This document shows, in pieces, positions 21,863 to 34,148 of a stretch of DNA of 64,000 nt (position 1 is the first letter of the stretch; every line of letters begins with the position of its first letter). The stretch comes from Taxillus chinensis (taxonomy: Eukaryota; Streptophyta; Magnoliopsida; Santalales; Loranthaceae). Location of the stretch: assembly GCA_023512835.1 (NCBI GenBank), contig JAKCVP010000395.1:62001-126000 (forward strand), in the 5' to 3' direction. The notes beneath the pieces were generated by a model. It did not search any database, was not told the DNA's origin, and was given only the letters and a program-made list of their open reading frames with translations. Both the position numbers and the translations under genes were made by a program.

Positions 21863-24826
21863 GGCGCGCAAAACGCTTCCTCTCCCCTGGACTATACCTC
21901 GAGTAGCTCGAGAGATCTAGAATGTGCGGTGTTATGATGATCCTTGATCGTCGCCAATGCGACGGAGATCCCGGCTGCCTTGCTGTCGAGATTCCGTGTC
22001 ACGCACAGGGGCGGGCTTAGGCACTGCACCATCGTGGTGCACAAAGACGCCTGATGCGCTTGATACACAGCATCATTCTGTACCTGAATAGGTAATGGGC
22101 GGCATGACCATGTGTCAAAAGCAACCTGAATCCATTGAGGATAATTGCGAAATCAGATGCAGCATCATCTTTCACACACAGCATACAGTAGCCTGGAAGG
22201 ACTTGTGCCGCTGGTCATTGGAATTCTCACGCGCGCCTTAAAACAGCAAAATTGCAATAACACCTCATCATCATTGAAGACATGGATGCAATTCACGAAG
22301 GCTTTGCCCACGTGCGAAGTATGTGAATTGATCGATACAATGGTTGTTGCCGTGCAGAAGATCTCTTCATCTTTGTGAGCCCGTAGAACCATTGCAGACC
22401 AACAAGGCGCTGGGCTCATCGAACTGTAAACTTTTTTCCAATCTCTCAGGTTCTTCAGAAAGAGGGAGCTGATCGTGACCACGCTTCACTGGACCCTGGC
22501 GACTACTGAAACCACCGTCATGTTGGATGACTGGGTCATCGTAGGACGATCAGATGACGCTTCGCAGCAGAGAAATCACGACTAATGCTTGCGCTATTTC
22601 GGAGATGCATCGATGGCGTGAACCGATTTCACCAAATTAACGTCTTTACCCGCCTCTTGTTTTTCACGTTGGCAGATCCTTTTTTCGAGAAAAGATTGGC
22701 TTTGCTTCCTAAACTGTAGCACACATACCGGGGACCCTTTGCCACTAGGCCTGATTACTCCTCACGTCATGACTCTCTGGAAGAAAGGGCAGCATCTTGC
22801 GGTGGCGCGGCCGTCGACTCCAGAAGACATGAGCTTGGTAGGAAATGAGGTGAAATAGACGGGCCGGCAAATGCAAGATGCGGAGCTATAGAACGTTGTG
22901 CGGTACAGAATCTGTCAGCCGGTGTAGTGAGTACCTGTGGTAGCAACGTGTAAGTTAGTGGTAGACGCCCGCGAATGGGAAGGTTGGACTTGGTCTGAAG
23001 GCGTCAAAAATGTATTTGATGAGACATTGCGGTTTCCGAGGGGTGTCACGATTGCAAAGGTCAAAGTGCGCGTAGTCAGGAATCGCATTTGGCCACAGGC
23101 TCCTTTCCTATTGACCACGATAATCTGCCCAGTGTTACGAAACTGACACGCCTGCGCACCATATGTGGTCAAAAACTGTTCAAGGGGGTTGCGCGTCTCC
23201 ACCTGTGAAAGTCGTCTCGTTTATGTGCTGTATGCTGCTCGACACTGGGTGTCTCGCTTGGCAATAGCGGGCTCTACTGCCAGAGAATCAACCTTTCGTC
23301 CTCTGCGAGATCCCAAGGTCGCGCAATGCCAGAGTGACTATAGACATATATTCGTGTAGAAGGGGAGGCGCAATCGCCTTGACGGCTGATGCGGCCGTCC
23401 ATATGGCGGTCCACCCCTGTCTTAATCCGTCTAGCCGTGTAACGCCTGTCAAGTCTGATAAATCACACGCATTCATCGTGATTTCAAGCAGCTTGAATTG
23501 GCGCACTTTAAGTCCCTGCTTGGCGGCCAATCTGTAGGAAGGCGATTGGCTCAAACATGCCGTAAAGGACGCCCGGGGATTAATTTAGCACGTCTAGGCA
23601 AACACGGCAAATATTCACGTGGCAATGTGGGCCTCTGAATTGAGTGCTCCACTCATACCCGACTGGATTTAAGCTTTGAGGCCGCTAGAGGAAGACGCCG
23701 AGTGGATTGTCTGGTAATTAAGCTCCAGAATGCCGGAAATAATGCGACGTACAAGTAGTAGCATCTCACTTCTCTGGCTGAGAGACGTGCACCATGGGTC
23801 CATTAGCCCAATAGTCACGCTTCCAACGGCTGGGCCCTTGCAGAGTTTGCGCACAGATGCGGACCCAATGCCTCGGCTTCTAGCATCCAGCAGCCGTGCT
23901 TGTATCGCTCATGGCAACGTCCGGCTAGGTACATACCGGTCAAGATGATATCGGCCCGTCCTCCATATACCTACGCGGCCGCCGATGGTCGAATGTGGTC
24001 TTGAGAAACGGCCGGATTGTCCATACATGTCATCCGGCCCACTGTTGCCCGGTGCCCGAGTTGCGTCTCTTACCGGACAGCACCAGTGCGCCATGGTGTA
24101 CGAAGTAACAGGTCCAGCCAACGGGCGGTCCACCGCGTGGAGAAGGCGTACTGGGCTCAACGACCGTCCGTGATCTCAACGGGAGCGGAAGAGTCAACTT
24201 GCTCTCCTGATGAGGATGAGCCAGAGACGCCGAGGACTGGCCGTCTGGCTGGGGCGATTGTGCTAGATATCCTTGAAGCCTGCAGGTGCTGGAAGACCGT
24301 TGACGCCTTGGCTCCAGGATACGAAACGCTGCAACTTATTGGCTGCTGAGCAGGTAGGCGTAGTAGGCTGCGCGGCCGAAGGTCGTACCCAGTGCAGTGA
24401 ACGACTAGTACTGTTTGTATCCTTGTTGAGTCTTGCCGGGGAGTGAACTTCGAATGATAGGACGAATGAGCTGGCAACTACTTCGTGCTGCATCACGCAA
24501 AGAATAGATGCTGTCGGAGGCAATGGGAGACAACCTGGAACTTTGTCGAGGCCAAGAAAGCAAGGCTTCTTGCAGAATAGCAGTGTCTTTCCAAACAGGA
24601 AAAGCCATCTATCTACTGTAAGCTAGGTATGAATACGACAATGCTGAGAACAATCAGCGACGGCCTCGCGGATGAGGAAAAGTCGGGCCCACGCAAGCTC
24701 GGACGCCCTAATGAGAAACAAGTGTCCGACCGCCCCGTCCCTGAGAAGGGGATATTGTACAGAGAGTACGCATCTCAGTCTCCGGCTACACTGACTCCAC
24801 TCAGATGATATTACAATGCCACACGT
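21863..24826. other. Gene-free stretch
   Basis: About 3 kb upstream of the small secreted protein and downstream of the GMC oxidoreductase stop. Only short overlapping frames are present. No transposon ends, tandem repeats or RNA genes were recognised. Confidence 0.5.
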
Positions 24827-26879
24827 TTATGCGTTATCGCGCTTGATATCGTCGGCAATCTTCTCGGCGAGCACATAGGCGGTAGACATTGGGTGGCCAG
24901 GGGGCAAGAGGTTGAAAGACGATGCATCAACGACGCGAAGGCCAGTAACCCCAAGAACACGAGCCTTTGGATCAACGACGGCGGTTGGGTCATCAGCGCG
25001 GCCCATCTTACAGGTACAAGCTGCATGCCAGACCGTCATAAGCGTGTCTTGATAGTTCTTGAGGATCTGCGCGTCAGTACGTACGTCGTTGCCTGGAAAA
25101 TATTCCGGGCCGACGGTAGTTCTGCGCATGAAGTTCGAAGCAAACGCCTGGCGGGCACGCTTGAAGGCAGCGATGGCAACCTCCTGGTCAGTGGGATGAG
25201 TCAACCATCTAGGATCAACCTTGGGCAGGATGCTGGTATTCGTAGACGCAATTGTCACGGAGCCTCGAGATAGAGGAGCGACTAGCGTTGACAGGATGGT
25301 TGCATATTGACCACCGTCCTTGGGCTGAGTAAGGAGGAGGTTGGAGAAGTCGCCTACATAGCCTGCGCCAGAAATGTACTCGATTTCGGGCCAGTCAGAT
25401 GGAAATTGAGCCAAGTCAGCACGCGCACGTGCGGAGAGTCCAGAGCGCAGGTTGGAAGGAACCTTCTCCCAGCCCAAAAAGTCCGCAACCGGGTTCGTAA
25501 GAGGTCCAGAGTTGCTAAAGCTGTAGGGACCCAAGAATTGGGCAAGTAGGTAAGCAGGATCGTTAGCAAGCTTAGTGAACGTCTCTAGAGCAACCTGGAA
25601 GGTTGGGCCCTGAAAGAGATCGTCAGCAGTTGGCTTAAATGACATACGAGTCGGGAGTAGACGCACTGCGAAGACGTGGTCCCACATGTTCTGACCAACA
25701 TTCTTGTTCTCTACGAGCACAGGGATACCCAGCGGCTCGAGCTGGTCGCGAGGGCCGATACCGCTAACCATAAGCAGCTGTGGAGACCCAAAAGCACCAG
25801 CGGATACGATAATTTCTTTACGAGCGTTGAGAACATAGGGCAGCACACCAACTGCATTAACGAGGACACCGTTGGCCTTCTTGTCGTCGTCGAATAAGAT
25901 CTTTTGCGCCGTCGAAAGAGTAAAGACTTTGAGATTGGTGCGACCTTGTTCTCGAGCAGCAGTCAGGAAAGTCTGCTCTGATGAGGCACGAATCTGCTTT
26001 TCTGGCACGATAGTAGATGATGCGTATGCTGAAGAGAAGATTGGTCAGCATGGCTCGATGGATAAGAGAAGTTGAACAATTTCAGGGAAGCTTACCAGTT
26101 CCATAGAGTTCTCCATTGTTGAAGCCTGGGCGCTTTGAAATACCGATCTCATTTAAGCCGCCCTCCATGTAGCTGGAGAAGGTCTGGGCGTAATTTGCGT
26201 ATGATACATCCAGCGGACCACCGTCAGCGCTGAAGGCTGATGAGTCAAACTCGGCAGTGGCATTTGCTGCACGCTTTGAGGTGTTGGGGGTTGTAAACTT
26301 GACGGACTTTTTGAAATAAGGCAGCAGGTTCTCAAATGTGTAGCTTTGATCATGCACGTCGTCGGCCCACTTCTGGTACGAGCCACGACTGCCGCGCTGA
26401 TAGATCATGAAGTTGCGAGCCGAGCTTCCACCGAGACACTTTCCACGAGCGTAGTGAATCTGGCGGTTAGATGCGCCAGCCTGGGGCTCGGTCACATATT
26501 GCCAGTCGACCAGATTAGTATCGAGAGGACTGCTGCCGACACCAATAACGTCCCCGGCTGGAAGAGCAGATAGCAGGGGGTTGAAGACATCATAGAAACT
26601 CCCAGCCTCTATCAGGGCAACGCTGACAGTCGGATCTTCAGACAAACGATAGGCGAGTGGTATACCTAGACGCCATCAGCAAGACTTGTTCACATCAAGA
26701 TTGTCAATTAATCTCGCACCTGAGTTACCTGCGCCAACAACAACGTAGTCGAATGTCTGATTAATACCAAGGATGCCTGCAAGTATACCCAGAGTGCCCC
26801 GGGTGACTTGCTGACGGCGCTCGTGTGGAGCAGCGAGAACCGCACTCGCAGCCAGAGCAAGATGAAACAGGCGATACAT
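24827..26879 (-). CDS. Secreted GMC oxidoreductase (FAD), 643 aa
   Basis: Three exons: 26879-26720, 26665-26096 and 26028-24827 (1,932 nt). Introns begin GTGCGA and GTAAGC; the second has a TGCTGACC branch point. The N-terminus (MYRLFHLALAASAVLAAP) is a signal peptide. The FAD dinucleotide-binding motif VVVGAGNSG is at about residues 46-54. The GMC signature ARGKCLGGSSARNF follows, then the second signature around VSAGAFGSPQLL. The C-terminal catalytic region has His in VWHAACTCKMG and a second His in GHPMSTAY. Relatives oxidise alcohols, sugars or aryl alcohols with FAD. The signal peptide suggests extracellular action. The exact substrate cannot be assigned. Isolated between long gene-poor stretches. 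Confidence 0.92.
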
Positions 26880-26953
26880 GACCGCGTTGTCAACGGGTAA
26901 GAAGGAATAAGGGATGACCGGATTGCTGAATAGAAGGGATGTCGAGGGGGGAT

Positions 26954-26961
26954 CTTTATAT
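26954..26961 (-). promoter_or_regulatory. TATA-like box of the GMC oxidoreductase gene
   Basis: ATATAAAG on the minus strand, about 75-82 bp upstream of the ATG at 26879, with a pyrimidine-rich leader between them. Confidence 0.5.
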
Positions 26962-29900
26962 CGACATGTCTGATGTCTGAAGGCTGACGGCGGGGCACGA
27001 TGACCTGTCCTCAATCTCAGATTCCAACATGACCGATGAGAAATGATAGCAGGGGCTGACTTGCCAAGTGCGTTTCGAGCGCGTTTTTGAGGTCGACTGA
27101 CTTGCGCGCGGCCTGAGAATCAGCGGACTAGCCTACGCGTATGCGCCAGCGGCGCACTTCGAACGGTTCGGGCTTCCAGAACGTCTGAACATGGACGCCA
27201 GCAACACGACAACAGCATGGCGGCGTCAATCGTGGTGGTCTATCGGGCTACTGCCTGAACGAATCAGGCTGTGCTCCGCGACAGCGACAGCAGATTGGCT
27301 TGGCCAGGCCTAATGTGCTGGACTCGAGTTGCGAGTGCGGTTGATGAGAGCGAAGAGGTAAGAATTGGCCCCACGAACTGCACCCTAGGCTCGCTTTGCG
27401 GTCCTGGCAGATCTTACTTGGCTTCGTACGTACATGTCTCATTGGTCGTAGATCACACGGCTGAACATCAGCTGCGCCGGTCGATTTAAGTTTGCATTAG
27501 ACTTTGCTGACGCCCATTGGGCCGCCGCGGATCCACGTAGCCTCTGCTTCACGGACGTTTCCAGTGCAAGGCTGCGCAAGTCTCCGCTGTTAGTGCACCG
27601 TGGCACCGTGGGTGAAGCTTCCTGGTGCTTCGACCTTGTCGCGCGTGCAGCATTGCTTACACATGTGGAAATCGCCCATTGTGACGCGCAGCGCCTGATG
27701 CCCTGAGAGCTTGCGTTCGCCTCATAGGCATGGACTGGATCCAACGCAAGGACAGACGCGGCACATCGTAACGAAGCGCCTTGTGGAGCGCAGAAAGCGG
27801 CCATTGGCTCGCTTATTGCATGACGAGTAGACTGCATGTGCCATGTTCTAGACGTCCGTTCGGTTCCCAGCCAGCAGCGGGTGATTCTGCTGGTACGCCC
27901 AGATCCCCGGGTTTTCGTAAGCCCCTGGGGGCTACTAAGCCCTTCTGTTAAGTTTGAGTCTTCTAGTGGCATGTCAGGCTGACGCCTTCGCGAGGAGTGG
28001 CAGCTGACATACTAGCTATTCCGGGACTGTACGCGGCATCCTCACTTCTTCTGCACCGGCGCTACTGTTGAAGCTCCTCCAGGTATTGGTCGCTGCTTCT
28101 GATGCCGGAAAAGCCGGCTTTGGGGAAGCGAACATGGCGCTCAGCCTGGGCTTGAAGAAGCAATCAGCCATGAGACTGGGCGTACAGCATCGCACATCTT
28201 CCTTACTGCATCATAGGCCATGGGGTTGTCGAGTTTAGCGAGCGGCTTAGTACATTGGCAGCCTTGGGAAGTCTTGTGCAGCTAAGAATTTGGATTTGGG
28301 TATACGCCTCGGCTAGGCAGGAGTCTGCGCACTGAGAGAGGTCTTGAGCGACCGGAGTGACCGCAGCTGCTCAGAGACCTGAGGGTCTGTGTATCCCCGA
28401 TCTGAATGGTTGGACTTTGAAGTTCCATCTGGACGACGAGGTTAAAATTGTCCGCCATGTTCCCTTGCTGATTCCTTGAAGTCCGTTTTGACCATTCATA
28501 GTTTCTAGACAAACGTCTGCTGGTTGCGTGCTCAAGGTCTAAATGTGTCTAGAATCATGAGGGGGCAAGGTCTCCATTCAACAATTTCCAAAAATGGGCC
28601 AGTTCCGATGCAACCGAATTTCATAGTCTGGACCATCCAGTGGTCATTGGGTGCATGCGGTAAAGTTTACCTAGGTGAGACCAAGCCATCAATAGCAATT
28701 TAGATCGTGATGCAACTTTACGAAAGTTGTCTCGGCTGACATCCTCTGTTCCTCTCGCCCCCATCCGGACGCTGTAATAGTGACCTTTCCGAGTGAGGAA
28801 TCCCTTACGTCGTTTATCTTATTGTTGCGTTAAGCGAACTAATCTTCAGGGAAATGACAGGTGAAGATGGTCAAGCCTTGGCAGAAAGCTGCGCTACCTA
28901 CCTACAGAAGAGTAGCAAAGCCCAGTTCGGTGGCCCGAAGCATGTCCTGTAATGCTGAGAGGTCCGAAACCTCTATACATTAAATGCTGACTAGAGGATA
29001 CTGTACCAGCAGGTGCGTCTTTGCAGCATCAGAGACTACCGTGTCGTTCGTACTGCTGTGCCCGTAGAACTGATTGACACAGTTGACATTCGGATGGGGG
29101 CAAGTCGTGAGTCAAACCTCTGTAAAGTCACAAATTCGTTTAGAGACGAAAAGCCATAGAGAAGTGCATAAGGCACCGTTGCCAAAGTTGTGGTTCGTGC
29201 ACGTGCTCTGTGAGATGGCTGCACTGAAGCGCTGCCGGGCGCCGAGTGTCCCGCGCACGAATGCTGTATCGCATCGCGAATGATACGGGACATGCCCGAC
29301 GTGTGCTGTGCCATTGCGACCTCCCACTTCATGAGCAACAGCCATCATGATGCTCTCAGACGTCCTCACGCCATGCGCCACGCCGATTGCGTCATTATCG
29401 TCAGTGCTGCCAATGGGATCGCGCAATCCCATCAGCTGTTTTGCATGCTGGGACACGGGATGAGATGGCCATCACCTCCACGGTGTCAGCGAAAGCATAG
29501 ACCTCGACCATCTCACGCCACCAAGGCAAATCATATGAGATCTTTCACTCTCTCTGTCACCCAATTTAGGCCAGAAGACTCTTACCACGAACACAGTACT
29601 CTGAATTGGATTGAAAGACCATTCAGACGTTCAACGTAGCATTAGCTGTAGCCTGAAGTTCCCTTACATACGGTTCCAGTAAGGAAAACGTGTCTTCTGG
29701 AGAGGTAGGGCGTAAGCAGGCAAGGGCGGGTCTGATGAGCAGTTTGCAGTGCCTGCTCAGCGAAATCCAACATGTCGAACTTGTTGTGCTTGAGTGTCTG
29801 CATGATGACTCATCCTATGTTGCATGAGGATCCCGCTATCGTGCAATGATACTGCGCCATACTCTTGTAAGACATGCCTGGAAGGCTGGGTTAGTATGAT

Positions 29901-30993
29901 TTGCTGGCGTGGTGGACAGACATCCGCTCACAGTCTCCTTATCAAGGAACTAATTTTTAAGCGTCAAGTATCGTCATCGACTTGCCAAGATGGTGACGTG
30001 CGCCTGCGAGTTGCTCTCAAAAGATTCCAGAAGTCATGTTTAGTCGCAACCTATGGAAACATTCTGTCAGAGCGCTTCAAGGATTGCACTTTTGTGTCAT
30101 GGTCTCAGAAAGCTGACACCCCCTTCATCCCTTTCGACATGGACTGCAAGATGTTGAGATCGACAACCAATCATCAAAGCTAAAGTACCTCTGTTACGCA
30201 AAGCTCGTCACGATGTACAGTATCACGTTACTCTTGCCAGCAGCCTACTACTTACCCACCCTGCCTAGCTCTGGGTTCGATGTGATAGTCGCCCAAATCC
30301 TTTCATGCTGAGGCGATTGCACGTGTATGACTACAGATTGCATTGACATTTGAGAGTTGGAGCTAAAGAGCTGTATACAGTATGCAGCGTTAAGGTTCAG
30401 ACATTCGCGACTTTGGCTGGAGACTTTTGTTGAATGCTTGCTACCTTCGATCACATGTTGGCCTCACACACGCGGATCAAGGCCGGTCCCTTCGCTTAGC
30501 AGGATGACGGGAGAACATAAGGCGCTGAAAAAGAATTCGCACGAGTGTTGGGATGCGTACATAAACTGTGGGGGAAAGAATACACACAATTGTCAGAATG
30601 CAAGGCGGGGCATTTGTTCAAGGTAGTTGGATTAAGCAGCGAGGCAAGTCTTTCTATCACCCTCGTCTGCCTACTTCTCTCCTACAAGTGAGGGTAGGTA
30701 GAAGGCTAGACACTTCGTCTCAAGAGGATCAAGTACGCTCTCATATGATCCGAGCGGCACGGTCCACTGCCCCCACCTGGTCAGAATACAGGGCTACCCC
30801 AATTTCATGGCTGGGACCTGAAGCGCATGGTGGCTCGTCATCGTTCAGTCCAATATCATTGAAGAAAGGTCCTTTCGTTCTTACCGGACAGCACAATTTT
30901 TGACCTTCCCGCCCCACCGTGTAGGCCTAATGCAAAGAAAAATTAGTCCATAGCGAGACACAGATTCCCTCGTTACCAACATCTTCATCGACA
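26962..30993. other. Longest gene-free stretch (4 kb)
   Basis: Upstream of the GMC oxidoreductase and of the secreted cysteine protein. Open frames such as 27439-27972 (minus) and 29824-30183 (plus) have no motif, odd composition and no splice continuation. An imperfect hairpin lies at 28339-28380. I found no transposase, reverse transcriptase or long terminal repeat. Confidence 0.5.
28339..28380. repeat. Imperfect inverted repeat (hairpin)
   Basis: The arm AGGTCTTGAGC (28339-28349) pairs with GCTCAGAGACCT (28369-28380), with one bulged base and a 19-nt loop. It lies in the 4 kb gene-free stretch. Function unknown; it could be chance. Confidence 0.4.
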
Positions 30994-32035
30994 ATGACCT
31001 TCCTCATAAGATATGTTGAGTTCTTCATAGCCTTTCTGACACTGCTTAGGGGGGTTACAGGCAGCAGAGAACTGGAATATGATGATCCCTCAGCGCATCC
31101 TCCCCCTCCAACAATCCCGTCGCCGCCTAGACCGCCGTTCACGAAGCCTAAGCTGAAAAAACCGAAAGGTATACCTAATTATGGATGTCCGCCCGACTTT
31201 GTACTCTGCAACACCTTTTGCGTGGGCAATTCAATATTGAGGGAATGCGCACTCGTGGCAGAGCAATATGTATACGTCCCTAAACCACCATATTATGTGA
31301 ATGTTAGAGACAAATGCTACTACTGGAAGACGAGCTATGCTAATGGCCGACGCAGCCCGTTCGTTGTAAAGAGGGGGGTATTTGTATGGACCGGTGGTAG
31401 GCTATGATATAGTTTCCGATGCAACGAAAGACTAACGAGTCCTTTAGGTTCTCAAACGAGAAGGATTGCGGCGCTATAGCGCGATGTGTCCCAGAAGAGC
31501 AGGTCATCAAACTGGCTTTGGCAGCTGGGGAGCCGGAGTGTACAGATCTGCTGCGTAAAATCCCCAATGGCCGTGAGAAAGCTGATAGATACACCCGACT
31601 ATCAGGCGCGTTCTTCAATGCGAGGCAGCTTGCCAAAGGCGAGTTCGACTATCGTGTAGTGGAGACACCGGAGCAGCTTTCGATATATGCGGACACTGAC
31701 CAACGGAGCCTCATCCAAGGGATCGGTCCAGCTAACATAGTGAATGGGCATGTTGTTTCAAAGCCGTTTCTGTGGGATTGGACGCAACCATTGAGGATTT
31801 GTGTGACTTCGCGCGTCGCTGCAGCCACCAGCGTTGCGTTTTTCACGCTACAGCCTGCTACGAAATCGATCGGGCTTGGAGAGGAAGAACAAGTGAGATA
31901 ATCCTGCTCTAGAATGTCGAGACGTCCTTTTAAAACTTTGTTTAACATGCGAACCAGTACCAATACCCGGAATGGGTGCAAAACTGGACTGTTGCTACCA
32001 ATGCGTCAAACTCGCCGGCATCAATTTATTTTTAG
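30994..32035 (+). CDS. Secreted cysteine-containing protein, at least three exons
   Basis: Exon 1 starts at 30994 with a signal peptide (MTFLIRYVEFFIAFLTLL), then a Pro-rich linker at about residues 30-60, then a Cys-rich segment (YGCPPDF, CNTFC, DKCYYWKTSYANG). Exon 2 runs to 31892 and carries EKDCGAIARC and GEPECTDLL. The last intron (31893-31957) begins GTGAGA and has a TTTAAC branch point. Exon 3 (31958-32035) adds YQYPEWVQNWTVATNASN and ends at TAG in phase. The junction between exons 1 and 2 is unclear: in-phase donors are at 31363, 31366, 31378 or 31384, and acceptors end at 31430 or 31439. The protein is about 300 aa. No family recognised. Confidence 0.62.
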
Positions 32036-34148
32036 AGATGAAGAATCCGTAGCAGAATGTATCTTTGTAGGCATTTTGGAAACGGCCTACATACATTGAC
32101 ACCTGGATGTAGCTGTACCTGAGTGTGCCTGCGGCAATCTCCAATATCTCGAGCTGTTCAACCGACGACATTAGCACTGCCCGCTGTGTGGGGTGGATGT
32201 GAGGAATCTCTACAGAGAAACCGTCCGCATACCGATAATAAAGCGAGACAAGCATTCCGTGTCAATATCAGTCTCGACAAATGAGCTCCCGGTCGGATAT
32301 GGACAGCACTGAAGTCCTCGACCTCGAAGGAGCTGGCTTCAATATCGCCAGGAGCAAAAAAGACCCTTGGAACGCAGCCGCTCCCGCAATTCTGAAGAGC
32401 AAACATTCTCTTGGTGAAGATCTTGAATTTTCTGGACGCAATCGATCTCTTCCTTGGGCCTGCCCACGACGTGGTGAAAGACAAGAAGCAAACTTCCTGG
32501 TGGGCGATGAAGATGATTTATGGCGTCCTTCGCAGTTGCTAGATGATGCTCGTTTGAGTCGCCTCCGAGGCGGGAACTCAAGGACTAGCGTCATTCGAGC
32601 GAGAATCTCTTCCTTTGTGGGACATCCCATCAGAGGCCAGGTTCCCAGCATTTCAAATCCGACAAATACTCGTGGATTTTGCTACGTTGGCTCCTGACTT
32701 TCTTCAGAGTACATGTTTTAAAGGCAGTGTCCGGAGCTTCAGCGGTCAGGCACACCCTGGTACATCTGGTTCATATGTACAGTTGGTCCTGGCAGTCCCT
32801 CCCCACATCGCTGCTAGGTTTGATTCTTAAAAGGCGGTGACGGCAAGCTCCGTTCGGCATCCAGTAGCTTACATTCAATTGCAGACGTGATGTGCTCTCG
32901 TAGAGACCGCCATTAGTTATCCTCCATTTGAGTTGAGTCAGCAGATTCACGCTGGGGTATGCGTCGAGAGAAATTTCAATGGTCAGTAGTGGACTTGATC
33001 ACCAGTCACACGGCGTTCATGAGCTCAAGAGAGCGCGACTGGGAAGCGAAGTCAAGGCTATCGGTAGCTTCAACGTGTCTTTTCGCCTTGTCTTTGCGTC
33101 TTGATTCAAGCGTCAATGGTAGGTTCATCAGCGTGAGAGCAGCTGATGAGATTCAGCGCCTGTCGGTAGGACTAGATTGGGAAGTGATTGTTGTTGCGCT
33201 GTGAGAGGCCAAAATTTACATGGACAGCAGCTGTTGAGTAGCAACTCACGACTTGGTTGGCTTTCTCGGACATGTTCCAACGGTGCATGCTCCATGTCAT
33301 GGTTGACGAATCTCGTTTGCCTACAGTTGACAAGTCTGAGAGAGCTCGGGCTGTGTAGAAAATACTTCGGACGTGTAAAGAGCGAGGAGACATGGCTTGG
33401 TATCACACATTGTCTCTTGCCTCCAGCAAGACTGTGGCCTTCAACGGCGGCAGAATTGGAGCAAGTGTCGTGGGTGCGTATCAGCTTGCCATTGCGAGGA
33501 AGCCGAGGCTATTCGCAACACGCTGGCATGCCCGATCAGGATATGCAACGGATGCAGGCGTGTGCAGAGGCTCGAAGAGGCAATAGCCTAGTGAGGAATG
33601 CCCTGTCACGTGATGGGCGCACGAAGCTCCATTTCACGGCTCCAACCTCTGTGATGCGCACAGTCTCTACAGACATAGCTTGACAAGTGTCTGTACATGA
33701 TTCAGACGAAGCGCGCGCAGCGGCCATTCGCATTCCGCGGGATGATGCCCATAGGGGCTCGAAGGATGCCAGCACGCCATGGCGACGCAAGGCTGAGCGT
33801 CCGCGGGGTCCGTATGGTTCTGCAGAGTCATGGCTGCTGCCTACTGCGCCTTCTCAAGCACCGTCAGCACACGGACGGCATCTCCAGAAGCGACGTCGAA
33901 TCTGTGAGCTGTGGAGCCGACGGTACGATTGCGCGAGCAGCAGATCACATGCCGGCTGCAACGGCGGAGAAACTGTCGCGCCGACGGCCCTCAGCGCGGT
34001 CATCAACCTCCACTCTGACCTTGGGCGCGGGGGCGGAGATGCGCAGAGTTAATAATAATAATAATAGTCGGACATAGTCTGCCTCTCGCACCCTCTCGCC
34101 AGGCTTCCCCCTCCACATCACGAATCCTTGCCCAACAGCTCCAGTGCC
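32036..34148. other. Upstream region of the CYP52-like gene, possible gene remnant
   Basis: No intact gene is supported. A frame at about 32,411-32,554 encodes a 48-residue helical piece (FLDAIDLFLGPAHDVVKDK, then SWWAMKMIYGVL) that faintly resembles the N-terminal helices of fungal STAND proteins. It ends in a stop, and neighbouring frames (32281-32697 and 32615-32830) overlap it, as a decayed gene might. The stretch 33.2-34.1 kb is the presumed promoter of the P450, with a CACGTG at 33607-33612. Confidence 0.35.
34049..34066. repeat. TAA microsatellite
   Basis: About six TAA units located 83-100 bp upstream of the P450 ATG at 34149, so inside its probable core promoter or leader. Confidence 0.8.

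Noticed and set aside
27439..27972. 177-codon minus-strand frame
   Set aside because: Unnatural composition, no family pattern, no promoter or intron support.
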